A DNA stretch of 64,000 nt from Seison nebaliae. Its lineage: Eukaryota > Rotifera > Pararotatoria > Seisonacea > Seisonidae. The DNA lies in assembly GCA_023231475.1 (NCBI GenBank), contig JALJEE010001258.1, forward strand, positions 104,725 to 168,724, read 5' to 3'. Shown here one piece after another: positions 22,553 through 33,200 of the stretch (within the stretch, counting starts at the first letter, position 1; each line of letters starts with the position of its first letter). A program made the translations under genes and the position numbers. The notes under the pieces were generated by a model. That model saw only the letters and a program-made list of their open reading frames with translations, had not been told where the DNA came from and did no database searches.

Positions 22553-23993
22553 TCATCTTCGCAATTTGTTAGTTTTTTGGAAGAGATTCTTCGCCACTGG
22601 CGACATGTTATCAATTCGTTTAATTTGAGACGTGACGTTCGTTAACGGTGATTGTCCCATCATTCGCTTGTTGATGATATGTTGACGGAATTTGGATGAT
22701 TGTTGTTTCTCTTTCTTTTTTGCTATATCATCCACCAACTTCAATCCGAGAGTCTCTCGAGGATTCTTATTCATCAATTGGAACATCGGTCCATTGGTCG
22801 CCGAGGGATCATTGGCAGCGATAGGCGTTCCATCGATATCTCCCCAGGTCATCATTGGCGAATCGTCGCCCGCCATAATTCCTGGCATTGGTGTTGGTGT
22901 TTTGGCGAAATCGTAGCCCATAATTTTAGGCTTATTTTTCGGAAGGATTTCCTGCCCGTTAACGTCCAATTTTGGATGTTTTAATAACTCAATATTGTCT
23001 CGTCCCCGAAACATTTCCTTTTCTTCTTTCAATCGTTTTCCGAGTGCTGATTCATCACCGTTCAACATTTGATTGTCTAATCTCGTGTTCTCGTGACAAA
23101 TTTGAACGCCGTCACTCTTTTCCACATGCTCATTGGAATGATCGGCATCTAATGAGTAAAATATGGTATGAGAGATGGAAATGAGAAGACGAATAATATT
23201 ATATTAATATTTAAAATAAATAAATAAATAATAATAATAACTTGGACTGTACATGAGAGAATTCCAGTCCTGATGTTTCCAATTCTCCATGACAACTTTC
23301 TCGCCAACTCGATTACCTTTCAATTGTTCCTGGAAGGATGGCACGTTGGAAAAGGAACATTTCATTTTCTGAACACGAATTGAGAAATAAGAAAAAATAT
23401 GAAAATTCGAATTAGAATTAGAAAAAGAAAACTTTCCGATGTTTGGACGGAACGATTTGATTTAATTTTTCTTTTCTTTCCGTTTGTCGTTTCAACGACT
23501 TATAAACATTGTAATCGTCTTTCGACATATGATTATTCATAAATTCATTCAACGACGAATTCACTACATTCGAATCACTTTCTCGTCGTGCATCGGAAGT
23601 GCACGACGCAGTTTCCTGTCTACATTTCTTCTTTTCTTCTACAAAATTTTCACGAAAATTATTGGAAAAAAAATAATATACATTTTTTTTACCTTTCGAA
23701 ATTAATTGTTGAATATCAGCCGCTTTCTGCAATTCCCCGTTTTGTCGAGCCTCCTCATACTCCACCATCAATCGATCCAATTCCATATGGCCGAAAAAGT
23801 CTCTTTCGATGATCCGTTCGATTTCCTGCAAGAAAAAAGAATTTCCATCTTCATTTATCGTTTCGTTAACGGATCGAATGAATTGAACTTTCTGATATTT
23901 GTCATTGTTGAGAACGGAGATATTTCTAGTATTCTTTGGACGCTCCTCATTATTCCCGTCCGATTGAATCAATGAATTGGAATTGGAATTCAT
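22553..23993 (-). CDS. ESS2: ESS2 (DGCR14/ES2) splicing-associated nuclear protein
   Basis: ESS2 associates with the late spliceosome. Five exons on the minus strand: 23889-23993, 23693-23825, 23433-23638, 23242-23368 and 22553-23148, totalling 1167 nt or 388 residues. The diagnostic segments, in order, are VLNNDKYQK-EIERIIERDFF (the spacing after intron removal equals that of the human protein), SLNEFMNNHMSKDDYNVY, NWKHQDWNSLMYSP, CHENTRL, MGYDFAKTPTPMPG, DSPMMTWGDIDGTP, GPMFQLMNKNPRETLGLKL, and a terminal SPVAKNLFQ. The first two introns are 63 and 54 nt, both multiples of three and free of in-frame stops. The acceptors are canonical. The start is the ATG at 23993. It is convergent with REEP. 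Confidence 0.88.
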
Positions 23994-24399
23994 GATGGTC
24001 AATCGTTCACGATAACGTGAAGAGGTTCGTCCGTTTAATTCGTTAAAATAGTGACAACTAAATAATTGAAATAAAATCGTTTCAAATCCAACTGAATTTC
24101 TACTCCCCCAAACGGAAAGTTAGATTTTCATTTCCATCAACTAACAGAAATTATGATAGTTTTTCGAATAAATATCATTCAAATTTTGAGCTTAACACAA
24201 AAGCTCTCACTGGCCGGACGCCAATTTTCCATTTTTTGGTTTATCAATTAACTGAAAGTAATTTATGTGAAAGATAACCATCGATAATTCGATCAATAAT
24301 TTCATCGATAATTCAATCAATAATCGAGTTGATGAACAGGAATACAAATTTTTAATTAAAAGACATAAAGTTTTTTTGATCAATTTCGAATTAATTATT
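23994..24399. other. Spacer upstream of ESS2
   Basis: 406 bp between two minus-strand genes. It contains a short repeated motif (gataattcgatcaataat type) at about 24280-24325. A 107-codon minus frame here is AT-driven. No gene supported. Confidence 0.4.
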
Positions 24400-24672
24400 T
24401 TATTGCCAATATTTGGCACAGACCTGTCGTATGATGCAGGTGACGGCGGGAACGATGGTCGCGAATAAGAAGAATTTCGCCTGAATAATTTCCTCAACAC
24501 ATTGTTCGATTTGACATCGATCAGCATCACCTCCGCCCAAGTTCTTCGGACGGGTTCGATCTCCTAAGTTCAAGTTGTCCTAAAAAAGTTGAATTTTTTG
24601 AATAAAAAATGAAAAATAGAAAGTGGAAACCATCGGGTATTGGATCGGTATGGTCTTTGAGTCGCCGTTCAT
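24400..24672 (-). CDS. Small predicted membrane protein, 73 residues
   Basis: I do not recognise the family. Two exons, 24631-24672 and 24400-24579, with a phase-0 junction across a 51-nt intron with gttt..tttttag ends. The product starts MNGDSKTIPIQYPM and has a polar N-terminal half with a Gly run. It then has CQIEQCVEEIIQAKFF leading into one membrane segment (LFATIVPAVTCII), and ends RQVCAKYWQ. The four cysteines and amphipathic entry look selected rather than random. The same intron can also join an overlapping frame (24527-25012) that is probably a composition artefact. An alternative is a longer protein if the donor-like cag/gtctgtg near the 3' end is used. Confidence 0.55.
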
Positions 24673-25083
24673 TATGTGCTTTGGTGAATTTGAAGAGTTG
24701 TTGAATTTGAGGAGGAATGAGTGAGTAAGTGAATTGTTTGAGCGAATATTGATGGGTCTTTATAAATGCGAATATGATTGAGAAGAAATAGTAAGTGAAT
24801 TGAGAGAAAAGAAAGAAGGAGAATATAAGAAATCGGCAAACGGCATAGACAACGGTTAGAAGAATGAATAGAAACATGAGGGAAATGAAGAGGGAGAGAA
24901 AAAGGAGAATGAAACTGAATAATGAAAAATCGATGTTGGAGAAGGAGAAGATAAGAGGAAAGATGGATGGAAGTTGAGGAGAAATTTGCGCGTTCAAAAT
25001 TCTCCAATTCATTTGCTCCCCTCCATTTGCCCATGGTCAACATTTCATTGTAATCGATCTCTATTAATCTGTTGAAGGAAGAG
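24673..25083. other. Purine-rich divergent promoter
   Basis: 411 bp between divergent starts. The plus strand is strongly purine-rich (gag/gaa), which leaves two minus-strand frames open and hydrophobic-looking. I read it as a promoter or leader rather than a gene. Confidence 0.5.
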
Positions 25084-28000
25084 ATGATTCTCTTATTTCT
25101 CCCTCTTGTCGTCATTGTCGTTGTGGCGGGGAGAAATGTTGCCCCTACAATTCTCTTGTCCACCAACGACGCGACGGCGACTGTCCTAAAAAAGTTTATT
25201 AGAAATGAGAAAAATCTGCCTATCTTCGATGACGAAGAGAATCGTGATATCGAACTGTTGGTGGTGAATGAGATAATGAGAAACGAGAATTATATTATCG
25301 GCTACTTCGAAACTCTTTTGAATATGTTGAAATATTTGAAAAAACCAAAAGTTGATCAACCACTTATCACCGTCTTGCCAAACGGTAACGAATTGCACAT
25401 TCGAGAACATGCTACAATTCAAACATTCATATCTCTCATGCATTTGGAAGAGTCATCATTCTCATTAGGCACCTCATTGATCCGATGTGATCCAATGCCC
25501 TATTTAGTCATAATTCGATTGTTGACGAGACATTTCTCCATTCGACATTACATCATCTCTTACGGTTTGGAGAATTTGTGTAGTCTTTTCATCGTACAAA
25601 ACATCCTCCGATATGCCAAATATGAAACGTTCCAAATCGAACTCGCTCCAATTACACAAGAAGAGAAATCGTCAAATATCGATATGATTCTCCTTCATCG
25701 AATGATCAAATCTATCATCAATAACCTGCATGATGATGTCGTTCATGCGTTCAAAGATCTCTTCTGGCTTCACATCTACGACGACAGTGAACAATTGGAC
25801 ATTCTCGCCAATATCGTTCACACGATCGATAATCTGTTGGCGAAAAATGTGACGGATCGATCGATCCGTCAAAAAAGGTCAACGAAAACCATAAAAGAAC
25901 CGTTTGAGGACCGTTCCTCACCCAAAAGTAAAATCACGTTTCATCGACCTTCGAAAATTTTGTCGTCACTCGTCCAACGAACCATTCACGTGGATATCAT
26001 TCACGTTATCATGACAAGTGACATTTTTTATTCCACGAAAGATTTGAATAAATTGAAAAATTCGGGCGAATGTCTCGACATCATTCGATCGGACGCCTTG
26101 GCGAAATTGCATTTTGATCAGAAGAATATTCTACTGATGAAACCCAATTTGGATTTATGTAATCAATATCGGCAAATGTTGATGGGATATGAAAATTATA
26201 AAACTTTCATCGCGTTCTGGAGAGGCGAACTCGTTCTCGATTGGTATCGAGGAGCGACTTTATTGAAGAAATATTATCATAACACCCTCTACGATTTGTT
26301 TACGGCGGAAGATAATTTCACCGTTCCCGTCCTCCAATACAATATGGTGAATGACAGTTTGACGATTGGGAAGAAAATTTCCGATTTGCCCGGACTAAAT
26401 TCGTTGGAAGTGATCGATAAAAAGAATCAAACCGTCGTCTACACCAGTAACCGAACTCAAATCGTAGTATTGGCCGTTCTTTTGACTTTTTCCGTCATTT
26501 TCGCCGTTATGGTCATCTATCAATGTCGAGTGATGAGACATAATGTCATTTTCTATAAATCGTTTCTGGTGGAATGGAATTCGATCGATTTGGAAGGAAA
26601 TGTCGAACGGAACGGAAATCGAGAAAGACGTGTCGATAGTCTCGATCGGAAATCGTTCGGTGAACATAATATCCATTCGATTATCTCGATGGGAAATCTG
26701 TTGTCGAATGAGTTGGATAAAGATCGACGACATTCTGATGTTCGATTATCAGACAACGATTCGAAAATGTCGTTATTCCGTCAAAATGCCGCGATAGAGA
26801 AGAGTGGCGATGTCGGTAGTGATAAGAGTGAGAGTGGTCGAGTGGAATATCAGGGCGATATTTGGTCGAATGAGCCGAATGGGAATAATTCAAATTCAAA
26901 TTCCCTCATCGAAAAATTGAGACGAACGAGCAAAATTATCGGTAATCGACGATTCTCTTTCCGCACGTCGTTCAATGAGAATCATAACAATAATTTGGGC
27001 GGGAAGAAATCCGTTCCATCAAGAAACGATGCGTCGAATGTGACGATAATTTCGTTGATGAAAGGAAAGAATAATAAATTATTTCCGGAAACATCATCAA
27101 AACATTTAGCTCATCATCCCAGTTCATCCAAAGGTGATCAACGGAATGTGGTTGGACCGATGTCGTTGTCAAATATGGCACCGAATAAACGGTCGAATGA
27201 TCAGAACGAATTTCAAAATGTTCATTCCACCAAGTTGACGGGACGATTGAAATCGGACAAGAATAAGTTGGTGGATCTTTGGCCCATTATCGATTTGAAT
27301 CATGCGCCGAGAACTTATCGATATAATTTATTGAAAGACGCTCGAATGAGGAAGAAAATAAATCACAAGAATCTCTCCTCATTCGTCGCATTGACTTGTG
27401 ACGGTGAGAAAATCTATCAACTCGTCTATAGTGATCGTCGAGGAAATTTAAATTCGTTTTTAGATGGAAATCGAAACGGTCTAAATGATCGTCTACGATT
27501 ATCGATCGCTCATGATATTTTGAGAGGTCTAAATTATCTCCATTCGTCCAATATCAAATTTCATGGATATCTCAATACGTGGAACGTGATCATTTCTGAT
27601 AATTTGATCGCCAAATTAACCGGTTTCTCTTTCAAAACATCCAGAACTCACGATCACGTCGAACTGGAATGGGACCGATTGCAACAATTAGTGTTTTGTG
27701 CACCGGAACTGCTCCGATTTACGCATTCGATTTGTTATGATCCGAAGAGTTTGTCTATTCGCAAAACCATCAAAGTCCTCCAACAATGCGACGTTTATAG
27801 TTTCGGAATGATCTGCGTTTCGATCGCGTCGTACGAAACGCCGTTTAGTGAAACGAACATCGATTGGCGCGATCTCCCCAAATACATGTTCGAACAACAA
27901 GACGATGTTCTTATTTTGGGCTCGAGTTTCACTCAATTTAAAATGCCCAAAGTTTTGTTGCCTGTGATTCGAATGTGTACGAGCACTCTGCCCGCCGACC

Positions 28001-28815
28001 GACCAACATGTGGCGCTCTTTTAAGATTAGTCGATCAAAATATGTTCTCTCAAGATTACGGCGATATAATTCTTTCGCGAATTTCCGATTATTCGAAGAA
28101 CGTCGAACAACAAGTCAATAAGCGGTTGACGGAAGTGGAGAAACAACGGGAATGTCAACGACAACTACTTTATCGTTTAGTACCGAAATCAGTCGCTACC
28201 GATCTAATGCATGGCATCGAATATCAACCGCAACAATTCAAAGAAGTATCTGTCTATTTCTCCGATATCGTCAACTTTACCAATATCTGTTCACACAGTT
28301 CTGCTATGGAAGTCATAACGATGTTGAATGAATTTTTCGGAGTTTTCGATGAAATAATCGAAAAATTTCGAGTTTATAAAGTAGAGACGATAGGCGATGC
28401 TTATGTCGCTGTTAGTGATCTGACGGTGGACGAACAACATGAACCGAAACAAACTGATTATCATGCAGTGGAAATTGGACGGATGGCAATCGCTTTACGA
28501 ACGGCATTGAAGGAATTTCGGTCTCATACAAAACCTGATATCGAGTTACATATCAGGGCAGGAATTCATTCGGGACCGATCGTGTGTGGAATGCCCGGGA
28601 AACAGAGACCACATTTCTGTCTTTTCGGCGACACGTTATATGTAGCGAATCTGTTGGAAAGTACGTCGCAAGCTGATCGGATTAATGTGAGTGACGAATT
28701 TCGAAAAATTCTCATGAAACAACAACAAATTCATAAGGAACATTTCATTTGTTCGTTACATAAGAAGATCGAATCGAGATCGGAGAACATAACCGCTTTC
28801 TGGTTGGATGTTTAA
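25084..28815 (+). CDS. Receptor-type guanylyl cyclase with altered catalytic site
   Basis: A plasma-membrane receptor making cGMP. Single exon, 1243 residues from ATG 25084 (signal peptide MILLFLPLVVIVVVAG). There is an extracellular region to about residue 460, one membrane segment (VLAVLLTFSVIFAVMVI), and then an Asn/Ser-rich cytoplasmic insert of about 250 residues. A kinase homology region follows (about 735-995; HGYLNTWN replaces HRD and GFSF replaces DFG, so it is a pseudokinase). A coiled linker precedes the cyclase domain (about 1052-1205). Metal Asp1061 (FSDIVNFT) and Asp1105 (IGDAY), and the guanine-selecting Glu1101 and Cys before LFGDT, are kept. The usual catalytic Asn and Arg of NTASRMEST are Tyr1186 and Leu1190. 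This pattern resembles soluble cyclase alpha subunits and implies a heterodimer partner. The ectodomain is too diverged to name a ligand. Confidence 0.9.
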   Translation: MILLFLPLVVIVVVAGRNVAPTILLSTNDATATVLKKFIRNEKNLPIFDDEENRDIELLVVNEIMRNENYIIGYFETLLNMLKYLKKPKVDQPLITVLPNGNELHIREHATIQTFISLMHLEESSFSLGTSLIRCDPMPYLVIIRLLTRHFSIRHYIISYGLENLCSLFIVQNILRYAKYETFQIELAPITQEEKSSNIDMILLHRMIKSIINNLHDDVVHAFKDLFWLHIYDDSEQLDILANIVHTIDNLLAKNVTDRSIRQKRSTKTIKEPFEDRSSPKSKITFHRPSKILSSLVQRTIHVDIIHVIMTSDIFYSTKDLNKLKNSGECLDIIRSDALAKLHFDQKNILLMKPNLDLCNQYRQMLMGYENYKTFIAFWRGELVLDWYRGATLLKKYYHNTLYDLFTAEDNFTVPVLQYNMVNDSLTIGKKISDLPGLNSLEVIDKKNQTVVYTSNRTQIVVLAVLLTFSVIFAVMVIYQCRVMRHNVIFYKSFLVEWNSIDLEGNVERNGNRERRVDSLDRKSFGEHNIHSIISMGNLLSNELDKDRRHSDVRLSDNDSKMSLFRQNAAIEKSGDVGSDKSESGRVEYQGDIWSNEPNGNNSNSNSLIEKLRRTSKIIGNRRFSFRTSFNENHNNNLGGKKSVPSRNDASNVTIISLMKGKNNKLFPETSSKHLAHHPSSSKGDQRNVVGPMSLSNMAPNKRSNDQNEFQNVHSTKLTGRLKSDKNKLVDLWPIIDLNHAPRTYRYNLLKDARMRKKINHKNLSSFVALTCDGEKIYQLVYSDRRGNLNSFLDGNRNGLNDRLRLSIAHDILRGLNYLHSSNIKFHGYLNTWNVIISDNLIAKLTGFSFKTSRTHDHVELEWDRLQQLVFCAPELLRFTHSICYDPKSLSIRKTIKVLQQCDVYSFGMICVSIASYETPFSETNIDWRDLPKYMFEQQDDVLILGSSFTQFKMPKVLLPVIRMCTSTLPADRPTCGALLRLVDQNMFSQDYGDIILSRISDYSKNVEQQVNKRLTEVEKQRECQRQLLYRLVPKSVATDLMHGIEYQPQQFKEVSVYFSDIVNFTNICSHSSAMEVITMLNEFFGVFDEIIEKFRVYKVETIGDAYVAVSDLTVDEQHEPKQTDYHAVEIGRMAIALRTALKEFRSHTKPDIELHIRAGIHSGPIVCGMPGKQRPHFCLFGDTLYVANLLESTSQADRINVSDEFRKILMKQQQIHKEHFICSLHKKIESRSENITAFWLDV

Positions 28816-29259
28816 ACGTCACTCAATTTTATAGTTTTATAAATATTTTTACTATTCTTTTTTAAATGAAACAAAAATTAACAAAAATTATTTATTCGAA
28901 TAAGTGAGTTGAATGGAATGAAATGAAAAAGATGAAATTGAAAAGGAAAAAGAAGAGAAAAAGAGGGAGAGAGAAAGAGAGTGACAATTTGTCAAAACTT
29001 ATTTTCATAAAAACCGAAATTTCCTTATGAAAACATTTTGTTGTGAAACGGAAATTATTTTAAATTAAATTTAAAAAAAATTAAAATCTTCTGTGTCAAT
29101 TCCGTCTTGCTCGTCTCGTTTAATCGGTGAGGTAGTTCGAGGTGGGTATGAGAGATATGAAAAGGAAAATTTGAAAAATGGAGAAATGAGAATAGAAGAA
29201 AGAAAATGAATGTACAATTAATCGATCGTTTTATGGCAATTTTTTTAGTTGGTCTCTTC
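28816..29259. other. Convergent 3' spacer
   Basis: 444 bp between the cyclase stop and the minus-strand stop of the giant gene. AT-rich and purine-rich runs only. Confidence 0.5.
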
Positions 29260-30190
29260 TCAACCGAGCAATGTCTTCATGGGAAATAGCTCCCAATAGT
29301 TACTAGTTGTCATGGGATATACTTGACCATTTGACCAGAAATCATCATTTGGATGAATCCATCCGTTGGGATAATGTGGAGGATGTTGAGTGGTGAACGA
29401 TGGAACGATCGTCGGTTGACAATGTGAGAGACATTCATAGTGAGTTGTTTGGACGTTCTGATCGTACGTTAATTTCGAATAATAATCGTCGTGCATGTTC
29501 TGTGAAACGGAACGTATAGGTCGTTTTCCTGGAAAATAGAAAAATGATGGAAATTAATTTATCAGAATTAGCTAGAAATATGAACCTTTTCCTGCACGAT
29601 GGTTTGAGGAGGATTTGTTTCGATGTATCAATTCATTTCGATCGTCATATTCGAAATAGTTGTGAGAATGTCGAGAAGTTTTATGTTTCATCTTTCCGTT
29701 CACTGATGGAACTTCTTTATGAGAAACTGAAATTTGGAGAGTTAATAATAAATACGAATTAATGAGCGTAACAATTACGTCGTAATTTGATTTTGTGATT
29801 CTTCGTTAAATCCGTGTAACTTTTATTACCGTTTTCGTCGTGACGTCGAAGAAAAATTTTTATTTGGTCCTCATCGTCCAAATATGGGACGGTGTCATTC
29901 GCACACACCACGTCACTTATTGAGTAATTCGGTTGTTTCTTGTTGTTACTCTGAGCGAAAGTGTAGGAGTATCGTCTCGAATTCACCATCGATGATGACG
30001 ATTTGTTTCGAATGTTGATCGATTGATCATTCAAGTGACTGTAATTACTCTCGATTATCACTTTCGAATTGTTCTCTTGTTTATCTGATAGTTTTTTTGG
30101 GGATTTTTTCGATTTATTCCCTGATGATACATGATGGAAATGATTGTTACTAATGATGGACGACGAATTACTTTTATGTGATTTATTTCG

Positions 30191-30250
<60 letters not shown>

Positions 30251-33200
30251 TTGTTCAGATTGAATGTCGTTATTTTTTGAAATTCGATTAATTATTGTGG
30301 AATCATGATTTGATGATTGATCGAAATCGATAGAATGTCGTTGATTATTTGATGCGTGTCCGGTATAATTAGAGTTGGTGAAGGTTTGAGGGTTGTCGAG
30401 TGATGAAGTCATTGTCAGATGTGGTTTCTCGATATTCTGAGCGATAATCTCATTCTGGAAATTTTTCGTCTCATTCATCTCGTCAAGTTGATGATGAGAA
30501 TAAGTTTGTATCGTTTGATGCGTCTGAAAATCGGTCGGTTGTGTATCATGATGATAATTTTCTTGGAAAATTTTCTTTTGAATTTGAATTTCTTTCTCTT
30601 CTCCTGTTGGTTGTTGTTGTTGTTGTTGGATGTTGTTGAGTTCGAGTTTTTTGATAATCTCTCCGACATTATCCAGATAATTATCGGAATCATTCGATGT
30701 ATTGTCGAATGGGACAAGTGAGGAATTGAGGGGACAAAGTGTCTGGAGATTGTGTGGAATTCGGACGTTTTGATTGGCAGTAATACTGATACGTCTACCG
30801 GTGGCATCAATATATTCTCCTGCGGAATATTCGCCTTTCTTTTTTAAATAATTCTCGTAGTAGAGGAGCATATTTTTCACGTCGTTCGATCCGTTCGTTG
30901 ATGGTTCATCACATTTGATCATCGTCTCCAATTCGGTGATGTTTTCCATTTTATTCTCCTGATGAGAATGAGTCATCGATTGAGTCATTGACGCACAACT
31001 CAATTGGACATTATTTTTCTGTTCATTCATCAAATGTCGACGATTCTTCTCTAACGCCGCCAATATCGTCGAATGTTTTATACAATATGGTAATTGAGTA
31101 TATCGACGATCTTCATAAAAACGTGGAATTTCACTTCTCATCACTTGTTCGGTGATGGCCTGATAACTGGTGGGAATGTAAACATATGACGATTGACATC
31201 GTTTCGATTTGTTGAGATAATCCATCGAGAATGACCGTCGAACTAATCGGTGACATTTCGCATTCGGCCACTCCTCCACTCGAATGAACAATTTTTGGAG
31301 ATTAGCTCGTCGTCTCATTCGCAACAATCGACACGTATCCATCACATGAATCGAAAAATAATTCGATTGGTCACATCCTTCGTCGTTGACGATGTGTCTC
31401 CGTCCGAAATCTTCTCTCAATCTTCCAATTTCCGATTGAAGCAGTTCGTGTCTTTTCCTTTCTTCATAAATCGCTTTTGTGATATCGAACAAATTGAGTT
31501 TGATCTTTGGTCGATTATCATGGAACAACATCAGGTCATAACGGATGGTTGGAGGAGATGGAAATTTCTGATATGAATTAAAATTACCCGATCGTTTATT
31601 TCTCGATTCTCTATTCTCTTCATCCATCATCTGGAAATTATTTTGAGTTTCAGATTTTTCCATCATTTCAAAATTATTTTGATTTTCAGATTTTTCCATC
31701 AGTTCAAAATTATTTCGATTTTGAGACTTTTCCATCATTTCAAAATTATTTCGATTTTGAGACTTTTCCATCATTTCAAAATTATTTTGAGTTTCAGATT
31801 TTTCCATCATTTCAAAATTATTTCGATTTTCAGATTTTTCCATCATTTCAAAATTATTTCGATTTTGAGACTTTTCCATCATTTCAAAATTATTTCGATT
31901 TTGAGACTTTTCCATCATTTCAAAATTATTTTGAGTTTGAGATTTTTCCATCATTTCAAAATTATTTCGATTTTCAGACTTTTCCATCATTTCAAAATTA
32001 TTTCGATTTTGAGACTTTTCCATCATTTCAAAATTATTTCGATTTTGAGACTTTTCCATCATTTCAAAATTATTTCGATTTTCAGATTTTTCCATCATTT
32101 CAAAATTATTTTGATTTTCAGATTTTTCCATCATTTCAAAATTATTTTGATTTTCAGATTTTTCCATCATTTCAAAATTATTTCGATTTTCTGGTTTCTC
32201 CATCATCACTTTCGATGTCACATGTCCATCGGAGTTCAGTTTACTGATAATATTCTCTTCCAAACTGTTGGTTGGTTCGGGTGAAATCGAATCAGTTAAT
32301 CGAATGGCTAACATGGCATTATCATCAAAATGGTTCCTCATCTGATTATTGATGGATTGAGTGTCATCTGTCAAATATTCTTTCGTTGTCACTTTTGTCG
32401 TAGTTGTTGTGGTGGTGGTAGTGGTGATTTGTTCGGGTGATGTCATGGTCAAATTATTCTTCTCGTTCCCACATCGTTCTCCATCACTCGAAATGATGAG
32501 GGCGGATGATGATTGTGGATATTCGTCTTCCGACGTCGTCTGTGTGATGGATTCGGTGAAGGTGTTGGAATATAACGTGTCATTGGGTGACGAGCGTTGT
32601 GCTTTCAATATATATTTCGATTTCGTCCGAACATCCATGATGATTTCATATCGATGAAGTGATGAAAACGACTGGAGAATAATTCGATCTAAAACCATTT
32701 CTTGGAAACGATCAATGAGGAATTCTGATTTGTTATTACCATCCTCTTCACTCAACCAGAAATACAAATACTCTCTCAATAAACTGAATGAGACGACGAA
32801 ATTTGAAATTTTCAACGAACTTTCTTCTTCGTCTTCTTCATTGACATTCAAACTGTTCCAATTGATCAAACTTCTCATAATAATTCTCAATTCGTCCATT
32901 AATTCGTTGGATAAATTATTCAAAATTTCTCTTCTCTCCTCTTTGAATAAGGTGATGAGGAAGACGGATGAAATATTCGCTTTCTTCACTTCTTCTTGAT
33001 AGAATTCGAGAATGCTCATCGGCAAACGATATTCGACAATCGTCTCACTTTTGATTAATCGTCCGTCACTACTGAAATATTCCATATCGACGAGTAGACA
33101 ATTTTTACTGTGTAATTTAGTAGCGAGTAATTCTGACGGACTACGTGACGAATGGAGAATAGTGAACGTTCGAATTTCCTCGTCATTCAATGAATGACAA

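Noticed and set aside
24527-25166. Hydrophobic multi-membrane-looking minus-strand frames
   Set aside because: The plus strand is nearly all purine, which removes stop codons from the opposite strand in two frames at once and yields Phe/Leu/Ser-rich readings. I could not match it to PRA1 or other membrane families with confidence.
29260-29528. Separate small gene on the minus strand
   Set aside because: Its frame joins through two short introns in matching phase to the 3' end of the giant gene, so I treat it as that gene's last exon.
31643-32284. Plus-strand frame of FHHFKII repeats
   Set aside because: It is the antisense shadow of the 36-bp coding minisatellite in the giant gene.
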